Source: Nocardiopsis kunsanensis DSM 44524
GTDB lineage: Bacteria; Actinomycetota; Actinomycetes; Streptosporangiales; Streptosporangiaceae
DNA length: 64,000 nucleotides
Direction of reading: 5' to 3'
Assembly (NCBI RefSeq): GCF_000340965.1
Contig: NZ_ANAY01000003.1
Location: forward strand, 62,001 to 126,000
The notes below the pieces were generated by a model. That model was not told where the DNA came from. It was given only the letters and a program-made list of their open reading frames with translations, and ran no database searches. Below, in pieces: positions 44,124-51,861 of this stretch (the stretch's first letter is position 1; each line of letters starts with the position of its first letter). A program made the translations under genes and the position numbers.

Positions 44124-44767
44124 TGAGCGGTTCCCGAGAGCGTGTGCTGGGCCGGGTGCGTGCGGCCCTGGAGGACGTGCCCGCCGACGAACCGGCCGAG
44201 CGCGTCCCGTCCCGTACCTACGCCCGCAGCCACGGCGCGGGCCCCGCCCTGGAGGTGCTCGTGGACCGGCTGGAGGAATACCGGGCCCTGGTGCACCGGG
44301 TGCGCCCCGAGGAGTTGGCCGGACAGGTCGCCGCGGTGTTGGAGCGGCGCGGGGCCCGCCGGGTCGTGGTGCCTTCCGGGGTGCCCGGGGCGTGGTTGGC
44401 CGAGACGGACGTGGAGCGTGTACCCGACTCCCGCCAGGATCCGCGTTCGCCGGGCGAACTGGACGCGGTGGACGGTGCGGTGACCGGCTGTGCCGTGGCG
44501 GTGGCCGAGACCGGCACCATCGTGCTCGACGGTTCCCCCGACCAGGGACGGCGCTCCGTGACCCTGATCCCCGACCACCACCTGTGTGTGGTGCGGGCCG
44601 ACCAGGTCGTGGACGCGGTGCCCGAGGCGGTGCGCCTGTTGGAACCGACACGGCCCCTGACCTGGATCAGCGGCCCCTCGGCCACCAGCGACATCGAACT
44701 CGACCGGGTCGAGGGGGTGCACGGGCCCCGCACGTTGGAGGTCCTTCTGGTGGCCGGAAACGGGTGA
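44123..44767 (+). CDS. lutC: Lactate utilization protein C
   Basis: 214 residues, a LUD-domain (LutC/YkgG) protein: GAVTGCAVAVAETGTIVLDG, SPDQGRRSVTLIPDHHLCVV and WISGPSATSDIELDRVEGVH are the family core. It completes the lutABC lactate-oxidation operon. The ATG at 44123 overlaps the lutB TGA by one base (TGATG), and GAGGAGAGGAG in the end of lutB serves as ribosome binding site. No clear terminator hairpin follows. Confidence 0.93.
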   Translation: MSGSRERVLGRVRAALEDVPADEPAERVPSRTYARSHGAGPALEVLVDRLEEYRALVHRVRPEELAGQVAAVLERRGARRVVVPSGVPGAWLAETDVERVPDSRQDPRSPGELDAVDGAVTGCAVAVAETGTIVLDGSPDQGRRSVTLIPDHHLCVVRADQVVDAVPEAVRLLEPTRPLTWISGPSATSDIELDRVEGVHGPRTLEVLLVAGNG

Positions 44768-44951
44768 GGAACCCCGCAGCGGGCACCCGCGCGGGCAGCA
44801 GACCGAAACGGCCGGGCCACGGGACCGACAGCCGGGGGTCCGTCCTGTTCGCAGCGGCCGGGGATATTTTGCCGTTCCTCAGCGAACAGGGATCGGCAGC
44901 AGTTAGCCTGAGTCCGTTTCGGCGACCAAAAACACTTTCGGTGATCACATA

Positions 44952-46544
44952 ATGACTGAGCGCATTTTCTCGGCCGTCCGCTCCTGGCTCGACTGGTCCC
45001 GAGGGCTGCACCTGCCCGCACCACCCGACGCCGACGCCCTCACGCTGGTCCTGCATGCCCACCGTGACTGCGGCGCCCCCGACCCCGGCGACTGGACGGT
45101 GCAGGACGTGCACGAGGTCGCCGCCGCCGTCCACGGCTACCGTGGCGGCCCCGAAGCACTGCGCTCCGCCTGGCTGCTGTGGTGCGACCACCTCGTCGAG
45201 CGCGGCGAACTCACACCGGGCCAGAGCCCGCGCGCACTGCGCGAGGCCGTGGCCGAGGTCGACCTCGTCGCACCGCGACTCCAGGAGGAGGAACCCGACC
45301 GCACCCTGGAACCCCTGCTGGAACGCCTCGGGGCCGGTACCCGCCCGGCCGTGGACCTGCCGGCCGTCGTGGCCGCCCCCGCCGAGGAACTCGACACCGC
45401 AGCACTGCAGTGCACCGCCCTGTCCGAAGCCGCCCGCCTGACCGTGTGGATCGACGGGGGACGCGACCTGGCACCCGGCACCACCCAGGACGCGCTGCGC
45501 CTCGAGGACCTGGCCGCCGCGGCCGAGGCCCTGGGCACCGGCCCCGAACAAGTACGGGAGAGTTTCGCCGTCGCCCGCGAGGCCGGACTGCTGCGCACCA
45601 CCTACACACGTGTGCTGCCCGGTCCCGCCTCCCGCGACTGGGCCGCGCGTGTACCGGGCGCCGTCGCCGACGCCTGGGCCGACGCGCTGCCGCTGATGAC
45701 GGGGCTGCGCGGGGTCCTGTCCTACCTGGTACTCACCGAACTGTTCACCACCGGGACCGCACACGGGCCCGCCGATCTGGCCGCATCCTGCGCGCTCGGC
45801 TCCGCGGCCGAGGTCGAGGTCGAGGTGGAGCGGGCCCTGTCGGTACTGGAAGGGCTGGGCGCGGTCACCTCGCACGGGACCGGTTCACGCGGCGGCCGGG
45901 GCCCGCTGCCCGGGCAGCGGGCACGCCGGATCACGCCCCTGGGCGACCGCTTCATGGTGCGGCAGCTGACCAAGGCGGAGGTGCCCGTACGGGTACTGCC
46001 GCGCGTCGACGCGATGTCCGGAGAACAGGCCCTGGAAGTGGTGATGGGGCACTCGCGCCCCCTGGACACCGAACTCGTGCTGTCCCGCTGGCTCACACGC
46101 CAAGCGGAACAGGGACGGTTGAGCACGGCGGTCACGGAACTCTTCGACGCCTGCGCCGACCCCCTCCAGTGGCACCGGCGCTCCGCCGTCCTCCACCTGG
46201 TCCGGCGATCGGCGACGGACGTGAGCGGGCTGCTGCCCTTCCACGTGCACCACCCCGTCGTGGGCGGCTGGGCCCGGCGGATGCGCCCCGGGTACACCCC
46301 CGACCCCTGCTCCCACCAGGACGTGTGGGCGGTGCTGGACGACCACGCGCTACTCATGGAAGCCGGGACCGCACCCGCCGAGGACCCCCGTCTGAGCGCA
46401 CGCGCGGGGGAACTGGTCCGAACGATCGTGCTGAGCGGTCACCCGCGCGCCGCCCACGTGCTGGACCTGCTCGCGGAGGGCTCATGGGGCGCAGAAACGG
46501 CCCGGGCCGCCGAGAACGCCCGGGCCGCCGAGGCCATCATGTGA
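44952..46544 (+). CDS. Hypothetical protein with HTH-like core (large)
   Basis: 530 residues with no family I can name. It is helical, acidic and soluble, with no signal peptide or membrane segment. Around residues 255-340 the pattern (DLAASCALGSAAEVEVEVER, ALSVLEGLGAVTS, RITPLGDRFMVRQL) looks like a winged helix, and the ITPLGDRF segment has a clear counterpart, LTPLGRFGVRHLL, in the protein at 51862. Both then run into a repeat-like helical C-terminal region. The two are probably distant paralogues. A bidirectional terminator at 46546-46580 ends the gene. Confidence 0.8.
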   Translation: MTERIFSAVRSWLDWSRGLHLPAPPDADALTLVLHAHRDCGAPDPGDWTVQDVHEVAAAVHGYRGGPEALRSAWLLWCDHLVERGELTPGQSPRALREAVAEVDLVAPRLQEEEPDRTLEPLLERLGAGTRPAVDLPAVVAAPAEELDTAALQCTALSEAARLTVWIDGGRDLAPGTTQDALRLEDLAAAAEALGTGPEQVRESFAVAREAGLLRTTYTRVLPGPASRDWAARVPGAVADAWADALPLMTGLRGVLSYLVLTELFTTGTAHGPADLAASCALGSAAEVEVEVERALSVLEGLGAVTSHGTGSRGGRGPLPGQRARRITPLGDRFMVRQLTKAEVPVRVLPRVDAMSGEQALEVVMGHSRPLDTELVLSRWLTRQAEQGRLSTAVTELFDACADPLQWHRRSAVLHLVRRSATDVSGLLPFHVHHPVVGGWARRMRPGYTPDPCSHQDVWAVLDDHALLMEAGTAPAEDPRLSARAGELVRTIVLSGHPRAAHVLDLLAEGSWGAETARAAENARAAEAIM

Positions 46545-46545
46545 G

Positions 46546-46580
46546 AAGGGGCCCGGCCCCGGAGCCGGGCCTCACCCCTT
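46546..46580. terminator. Bidirectional terminator
   Basis: AAGGGG with CCCGGC and their complements GCCGGG with CCCCTT form an interrupted stem between the stops of the convergent genes at 46544 and 46572. Confidence 0.6.
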
Positions 46581-47066
46581 GAGAGTGAGGCAGTAGGCCA
46601 TGAGCCGCACGCCCGGTTGCGGTTCCCAGTCGCGTTCGTGGACCCGCTCGAAACCGCGCGCCCGGTACACGTACTGGGCCGAGACCATCTCCGGGAGCGA
46701 CAGCAGCACGATCCGCGAGACACTCTCCTCACGTGCGCGCTCCACCAACGCGTTGACCAGTGCTTTTCCCACACCGCGGCCGCGGGCCTGCGGTGCGACC
46801 GCAAAGGCACGGACCTCGGCCTCGTCGGCCCCGCGCGCGATCTCGCTGTGGTCGTGCCAGGGTTCGAACATGATGGTGCCCAGGAGCTGGTCGCCCTCGG
46901 CCGCGACCAACACCTCGCCGTGCCCGTCCGCGCCCAGGTCGCGAAGGGCCTGCACGTAGTCGGGGTTGGCCTTCAACAGACCGTCGGCCCGGTAGGCGGT
47001 CTCACGCAGCGCGCTGACGGCGTTCATCTCATCGGGAAGTACTCGACGCACGATCATGGACGTCAT
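46572..47066 (-). CDS. GNAT-family N-acetyltransferase
   Basis: 164 residues from ATG 47066, with ATG 47057 as an alternative. Motif A is clear in EVRAFAVAPQARGRGVGKAL, with LLGTIMFEP before it and RIVLLSLPEMVSAQYVYRAR plus GFERVHERDW after it, a layout common in GNAT enzymes acting on small amines or amino acids. The acceptor is unknown. It shares no operon: the next minus-strand gene is far away and a terminator lies at its 3' side. Confidence 0.9.
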   Translation of the reverse strand: MTSMIVRRVLPDEMNAVSALRETAYRADGLLKANPDYVQALRDLGADGHGEVLVAAEGDQLLGTIMFEPWHDHSEIARGADEAEVRAFAVAPQARGRGVGKALVNALVERAREESVSRIVLLSLPEMVSAQYVYRARGFERVHERDWEPQPGVRLMAYCLTLKG

Positions 47067-47208
47067 TCAACATGATCACCCCCGCCGTTCCCCGACTTCT
47101 CCGCACCCTCGCGCGTGGCTTCCCGGGGTTGTCCACAGGCCCGCCCACGGGCGCCCGATCCGTTGCACCATGGTGGGCGACGCATCCGTACGACGACCGG
47201 AGGCTCCG

Positions 47209-47754
47209 ATGGTCTCGACCTGGTTCCCGTCCGACACCGACCAGCTCTTCTCCCTGGCCCGCGCGCACCCACGGGCACTGGACACCCTGCGCGGGTGCCC
47301 CGGGGACCGGCTGCCACTGGAGCGCCTGGTCGTGGACCACCTCAGGAACGAGTACACCGACTACTCGCGCGACCGCAGCGCCCCGAGGCACCGGGAAGCC
47401 TGCGAGGCCGTGGCCGCACGCTTCCCGCACCTGGCCCGCGAGTGCCGGCTGCAGATCCGCCGCCGGCACCGCGCGGAACAGGAGGCCGAGCTGCTGCGGC
47501 GGCGCTGGGACCCCTCGCAGCGCCCCCACCGCGAGCATCACCGTGCGTTGGCACAGGCCTCCCGGCGGGCGCTCTGCCAGCTGTCGGTCGGCCAGGCGGT
47601 GACGTTCCGGTTGTTCCGCCACCACTACGCCGGCACGATCACCGGGGTCGGACGCTCCCGGGTGAGTGTGGCCTACCGGACCCGTACCGGCCGTGACCGC
47701 GACCGGGTGCGGCAGATGCACGCAGCCCTGGTGGCACCGCTCTCCGACCCGTGA
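47209..47754 (+). CDS. Hypothetical basic protein
   Basis: 181 residues from ATG 47209, which follows GGAGG at the right spacing. No family recognised. The middle is a long arginine/glutamate-rich helix (RLQIRRRHRAEQEAELLRRR) and the C-terminus has a small beta-rich segment (QAVTFRLFRHHYAGTITGVG, then RSRVSVAYRTRTGRDRDRVR) resembling a KOW/SH3-like strand set, so nucleic-acid binding is conceivable. It is followed after 111 bp by the CX2CX5C protein gene on the same strand. Confidence 0.7.
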   Translation: MVSTWFPSDTDQLFSLARAHPRALDTLRGCPGDRLPLERLVVDHLRNEYTDYSRDRSAPRHREACEAVAARFPHLARECRLQIRRRHRAEQEAELLRRRWDPSQRPHREHHRALAQASRRALCQLSVGQAVTFRLFRHHYAGTITGVGRSRVSVAYRTRTGRDRDRVRQMHAALVAPLSDP

Positions 47755-47865
47755 CACCGCCGGCCCCGCAACACCCCCGCAGGGCCCGCACGCCGGCCCC
47801 GCCGGGCCACCGGCCCGCGGGCGAACACGAGCCGCGCCCCCGGGCGCACGGAGGGAGACCGCCCC

Positions 47866-49479
47866 GTGTCCGGTAACACCCGCACCCCGCACACCCCGTG
47901 CGTGCGCATCCCGGCCGAGGCCGTCACCGCGCGCCCGGGGAGCTGTCCCACCCACGTGCGCGCCTCGGCCGACCACAAGGTCGAGCACCCCGGACGGCAC
48001 AAACCGGACCCGCTGTGCACCGACCCGCTCACCGCGCTGAACGCGGCACTGGACCTGGTGGAACTCGACGGTCGCACGGCCGAGGAGGCCTGTGCCCGCC
48101 TGCCGCGCCCGGGAGAACGCCCGCACAACCACAGGGGCGCCCCGCTGGCCCCGCTCCACGAAGGTCTGCTCACCTGGGTCCGACACGCGGTGCGCACCTG
48201 GCTCGGTGCTCTGGAAGGACCACAGGGCCAGGCCCGTGTCCCGTGCGCACAACCGTGGCTGCTCCGGTTCCCCCCCCGGTACCGCTCCCCCGGCGCCCGC
48301 ACCTACGAGATCCTGGCCCACGGACGCAGCTACACGCTCCTGGAGGGCACCGACCAGGTCAGGGAACTGCGTGTACCCGTGGTCGGCACGCCCGACGACG
48401 GCGCCCCGGGCCCGGCCGACGCGATCGCCGCGCACGTCCTGGCCACCGGTTCCCCGGTCGACCGCACGGCCGTGGACACCGGGCCCTGGCGCCACCGAGC
48501 AGGCCACCCGCTGCCCACCCGCGGGGACGTACCCGCACCCGACCGGGTGCGTGTGCTGCAGGTCTCCTGTACCGACGGCACCGAGCAGGTCCGGTTCGAC
48601 GGCACACCCGCCGAGGCCGGGCAGCTGTACACCGAACGCGGCAGACCCGCCCTGCGCGCGCTCTCCTCACCCGCCGGGGCACGCGTCCCGGGTCCCGACT
48701 GCGCGCCCTGCAAACTCCACCGGGGCTGCGACGGACCCGCACAGGTCCCGGGGCTCCTGGGCTTCCGGGACCGTACCCGGCCACGGCGTACGTGGTCGGT
48801 GCAGGCCGGCCTGCGCCACCGCACGTGCCCCGCCTCGGCCCACCTGCACGACCTCGGCCTCCCCGGGGCCGGGCCTTCCCCCGAAACGGTGGTGCGCGCC
48901 CGCCTGGCCCGCGCACACCGTCGCTCACCGAGCCGGGCCTGCACGCCGGAACCCCGGCCCCGCACCACCGAACCACAGGTGGCCGACCTGCTCTCCGCAC
49001 ACGCCGGCACCTGCGCCCTGCACACCGTCACCGCCGGCGCTCCCGTGCACGCAGGACTGCGGCTCCCCCTGCAGGACCCCCTCGCCGACGTGCTCGTGCT
49101 GGCCCGTGTCGACCTGCTGCACCGGAAGGAGGGCTCCTGGATCCAGCGCCAGACCGCGGTCACCGACACCCGCGCCGGAGCCGAGGGCCCCGACCTGCTC
49201 GACCTCCACCCCGAGCTGGCCCTGTCGGTGCTGCTGTTCGCCTCCGGGACCATCACCCCCGGAGCGCACTCCCGGGTGGAGCTGGAACGCCTCACCCCGC
49301 AGGGCGCCAGGGTCGACGTCTTCGACCCGTTCTCCCCCGGCCTGCGCGACCGCGCGGCCGCGGTGGTCTCCGAACTCGCTTCCCCCTGGCACCAGGACAC
49401 CGCGCACGCGCCGGCCCCCGGCCCCGCATGCGGTTCCTGCCCCCAACGGCGCTGGTGCCCGGAGGCCCCCGCCCCCTGA
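47866..49479 (+). CDS. Protein with two CX2CX5C motifs, possible RecB/Cas4-like relative
   Basis: 537 residues from GTG 47866 behind GGAGGGAGA. The sequence appears to consist of two halves, each ending in the same cysteine pattern: CAPCKLHRGC near residue 280 and CGSCPQRRWC near 522-531. CX2CX5C at a C-terminus is the Fe-S signature of Cas4/AddB-type PD-(D/E)XK proteins. In the second half VLARVDLLHRKEGSWIQRQT sits where such enzymes have the D...ExK core, but the lysine is missing (QRQT), so any nuclease would be inactive or altered. Family membership is my inference; function unknown. Confidence 0.72.
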   Translation: MSGNTRTPHTPCVRIPAEAVTARPGSCPTHVRASADHKVEHPGRHKPDPLCTDPLTALNAALDLVELDGRTAEEACARLPRPGERPHNHRGAPLAPLHEGLLTWVRHAVRTWLGALEGPQGQARVPCAQPWLLRFPPRYRSPGARTYEILAHGRSYTLLEGTDQVRELRVPVVGTPDDGAPGPADAIAAHVLATGSPVDRTAVDTGPWRHRAGHPLPTRGDVPAPDRVRVLQVSCTDGTEQVRFDGTPAEAGQLYTERGRPALRALSSPAGARVPGPDCAPCKLHRGCDGPAQVPGLLGFRDRTRPRRTWSVQAGLRHRTCPASAHLHDLGLPGAGPSPETVVRARLARAHRRSPSRACTPEPRPRTTEPQVADLLSAHAGTCALHTVTAGAPVHAGLRLPLQDPLADVLVLARVDLLHRKEGSWIQRQTAVTDTRAGAEGPDLLDLHPELALSVLLFASGTITPGAHSRVELERLTPQGARVDVFDPFSPGLRDRAAAVVSELASPWHQDTAHAPAPGPACGSCPQRRWCPEAPAP

Positions 49480-49544
49480 TCCGGCCCTTCGCCCTCCGGT
49501 CCGCCGAATCCCTGTTTCCCGGCCACACCGGTGCACCGCCTCGC

Positions 49545-49550
49545 TACCCT
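49545..49550 (+). promoter_or_regulatory. Candidate -10 for leaderless gene at 49557
   Basis: TACCCT ends 6 nt before the ATG at 49557, with no Shine-Dalgarno between. Confidence 0.4.
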
Positions 49551-49556
49551 CCTGAC

Positions 49557-50702
49557 ATGGCCGACAGCACCACGAACAGCAATGACCCCACACCCCCGCG
49601 ACCCAAGCGCATCCAGTACCACCGCCCCGGCCCGGACCTGGCCGCGGCCATGGCGTGCGAGCTCTGCGCCGAGCAGGGCATCAGCAACCCGCCCGGCTGG
49701 AACCCCGCGCTGCGCCCGCCGAAGAAAACCCGGTCCGCCGACGAAGAACCCCCGGCCAAGAAACGCATCCTGCCCATCAACCCCGACCAGTCCCGACTCC
49801 TGCGCCAGGTGTGGGACCGGGTGATCGAGGACCGGGCCGGGGACGACCCCGAGAGCCGCATGCTCGCCGTGGCCGTCGCCCTGCGCGCCGCCATCCGCGG
49901 GTTCTCCTACGTGCTCGCCCACGACATGAAGATCCTGCGTATCGACAACCCCGAGCCGTCGTTGGCGTCCCTGACCTCCTCGGGATGGCTGGGCTCGACC
50001 CCCGAACGCATCCTGGCCTCCGGCCCCCTGGACCCCGAGCTGTGCGACATGCCCTCCTTCCACGGCAACCCGTGGCAGGTGGTGGAGGCCGTACGCACGC
50101 GCGCGTCGGGCTGGTACACCCGCGCGATCAACCACCGCAAGATGCGTAAGAAACCTGCGCGGCTGCGTGTACTGGGCGCCTACCTGGCTTCCCGGGCCGA
50201 CCAGGACGGAAGGATCTCGCTCCCGGCCGACCGCATCATCGAGGCGTGCGCGCTCAGCGGCCCGATAGAGCTGGTCGAACTCCTGGAATGGCTGGCGCGC
50301 ATCGACTGGATCACCCGGCCCGACCTCGCCCAGGACCCGGTCGAGGTCTCCCTGACCGAAGTCACCGGCCCGATGGCGCCCACCCCGTACCCGCCGGACA
50401 CCCCCGCGAAGGTCACCCCCGCCTCCACCCCGCTGGACCGGCCGGTGCAGGAACGCGCCGACGCCCTCGTACTGGGCCGGGAGGCCGAGGTCGCGCGCTG
50501 GGTGGGGTCCTACCGCCAGGAACACGGCCACGGCCCCAGCTGGTCGGTGATCTGTGACGAGTTCGGGTGGCCGGCCCGGCGCGCACCCGACCACGACGTC
50601 ACCGACCGTATCTTCCACCACCTGCGCGAGGACGAGTGGCTCACCGGTTTCGGGGCCCCCTTCGCCCTGCGCCCCGGCCCCCGCGCGGCCCCGGAAGGGT
50701 AG
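49557..50702 (+). CDS. Hypothetical protein, possible winged-helix
   Basis: 381 residues from ATG 49557. The N-terminus is polar and proline-rich with one CELC pair (about residues 34-37). The middle (100-250) is helical with VLGAYLASRADQDGRISLPA followed by DRIIEACALSGPIELVELLE and WLARIDWITRP, which reads like a winged-helix or replication-initiator-type domain. A second small helical domain near the C-terminus (VARWVGSYRQEHGHGPSWSV, ICDEFGWP) resembles helix-turn-helix segments of regulators. I do not recognise the family. It lies 77 bp after the CX2CX5C gene, but its own -10 suggests separate transcription. Confidence 0.75.
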   Translation: MADSTTNSNDPTPPRPKRIQYHRPGPDLAAAMACELCAEQGISNPPGWNPALRPPKKTRSADEEPPAKKRILPINPDQSRLLRQVWDRVIEDRAGDDPESRMLAVAVALRAAIRGFSYVLAHDMKILRIDNPEPSLASLTSSGWLGSTPERILASGPLDPELCDMPSFHGNPWQVVEAVRTRASGWYTRAINHRKMRKKPARLRVLGAYLASRADQDGRISLPADRIIEACALSGPIELVELLEWLARIDWITRPDLAQDPVEVSLTEVTGPMAPTPYPPDTPAKVTPASTPLDRPVQERADALVLGREAEVARWVGSYRQEHGHGPSWSVICDEFGWPARRAPDHDVTDRIFHHLREDEWLTGFGAPFALRPGPRAAPEG

Positions 50703-50783
50703 AGCACAAGGCCCTCCCCCGAGCCCCGCACCCGCCCCTGCCCGCGGCACCCGGGTACGCGCCGCGCACATGCCCTGACGTCC

Positions 50784-50789
50784 TAGAAT
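50784..50789 (+). promoter_or_regulatory. Candidate -10 for leaderless SDR gene
   Basis: TAGAAT ends 7 nt before the ATG at 50797, with no Shine-Dalgarno between. Confidence 0.45.
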
Positions 50790-50796
50790 TCCGCCC

Positions 50797-51579
50797 ATGC
50801 CACACTCCCATCACCCCGGCGGGCCGAGCACCGCCCCCGACCGGCCCCGGACCGTCCTGGTCACCGGCGCGGCCCGGGGCATCGGCCGCGCCGTCGCCAC
50901 CGCCTTCGCACAGGACGGCGACCGTGTACTCGTGCACTGGAGCAGCCGCCGCGAGGAGGCCGAACACACCCTGGCCGGCCTGCCCGGCCGGGGCCACGTA
51001 CTGCTGCAGGCCGACCTGGCCGATCCCGGGGGCGCCGCGTCCCTGGCCGGGCAGGCCGTGGACCGGGCCGGCACCATCGACGTGCTGGTCAACAACGCCG
51101 CCGTCAACCTGCCCCAGCCCCTCACCGAAACCCCTTACGAGCAGTGGCAGCGGGTGTGGCGGCACACCATGGACGTCAACGTGTTCGGGGCAGCCGACCT
51201 CAGCTACCTCCTCGCCCGGAACATGATCGAGCACGGGGTCCCGGGCCGCATCGTCAACGTCGGTTCACGCGGCGCCTACCGTGGCGAACCCGACCACCCG
51301 GCCTACGGCGCGAGCAAGGCGGCCCTCCACTCGCTGGGGCAGTCCCTGGCGGTCGCGCTCGCCCCGCACGGGATCGGGGTGGCTTCGGTCGCCCCGGGGT
51401 TCGTGGAGACCGAACGGGTCGCGCACCGCCTCACCGACGCGGTGCGTTCCGACAGCCCCTTCGGACGTGTGGCCACCCCCGAGGAGGTCGCCGCCGCGGT
51501 ACGCTACCTGGCCTCCCCCGAGGCGGTGTGGTCCTCGGGCACCGTCCTGGACGTCAACGGCGCCTCGCACCTGCGCTGA
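50797..51579 (+). CDS. SDR-family oxidoreductase
   Basis: 260 residues of the classical short-chain dehydrogenase family. The cofactor motif is TGAARGIG (about 24-31), followed by the structural NNAAVN, the active-site serine in VNVGSRGAYRG, and the catalytic YGASK pair, with SVAPGFVETE after it. The residues after the first beta strand (HWSSRREEA) suggest NADP preference. The substrate is unknown; family members at this length often reduce 3-oxoacyl or sugar carbonyls. A strong hairpin at 51585-51611 ends the gene. Confidence 0.93.
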   Translation: MPHSHHPGGPSTAPDRPRTVLVTGAARGIGRAVATAFAQDGDRVLVHWSSRREEAEHTLAGLPGRGHVLLQADLADPGGAASLAGQAVDRAGTIDVLVNNAAVNLPQPLTETPYEQWQRVWRHTMDVNVFGAADLSYLLARNMIEHGVPGRIVNVGSRGAYRGEPDHPAYGASKAALHSLGQSLAVALAPHGIGVASVAPGFVETERVAHRLTDAVRSDSPFGRVATPEEVAAAVRYLASPEAVWSSGTVLDVNGASHLR

Positions 51580-51584
51580 ACACG

Positions 51585-51611
51585 CGGGGCCGCGTCCGCC
51601 ACGCGGCCCCG
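51585..51611 (+). terminator. Terminator hairpin after SDR gene
   Basis: CGGGGCCGCGT pairs perfectly over 11 bp with ACGCGGCCCCG around a CCGCC loop, 5 bp past the stop. Confidence 0.7.
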
Positions 51612-51861
51612 ACGTCCCGCGGCCCGGTCCGGGTCCCGGCCCTCCGGGGCCGCCGCCCCGGACACCCCGCACCCGCCGTTCCCTCGCCCCGCCCCGTTCC
51701 CCGCCGGCGGGGAAACCGCGGGGAACACCGGTTCCTCCCGGTTGGCGCGGCCCGCCCGCGCACTCTTTCCGAGATGTTCGCCGAAACCGGCCCACCAGCG
51801 GGCGCCGGGGCGATAGAAGTGGAACTGCCCCGGCGTCACAAGGGAACTCCAGGGAGCACCA

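Noticed and set aside
47866-49479. Cas4 of a CRISPR system
   Set aside because: Length is more than twice that of Cas4, the catalytic lysine is missing, and there is no cas gene or array in the window.
48330-50798. Minus-strand frame of 822 codons opposite the CX2CX5C and winged-helix genes
   Set aside because: Composition is glycine/arginine/valine low-complexity without domain signals; the plus-strand genes have ribosome binding sites or -10 elements and ordered motifs.
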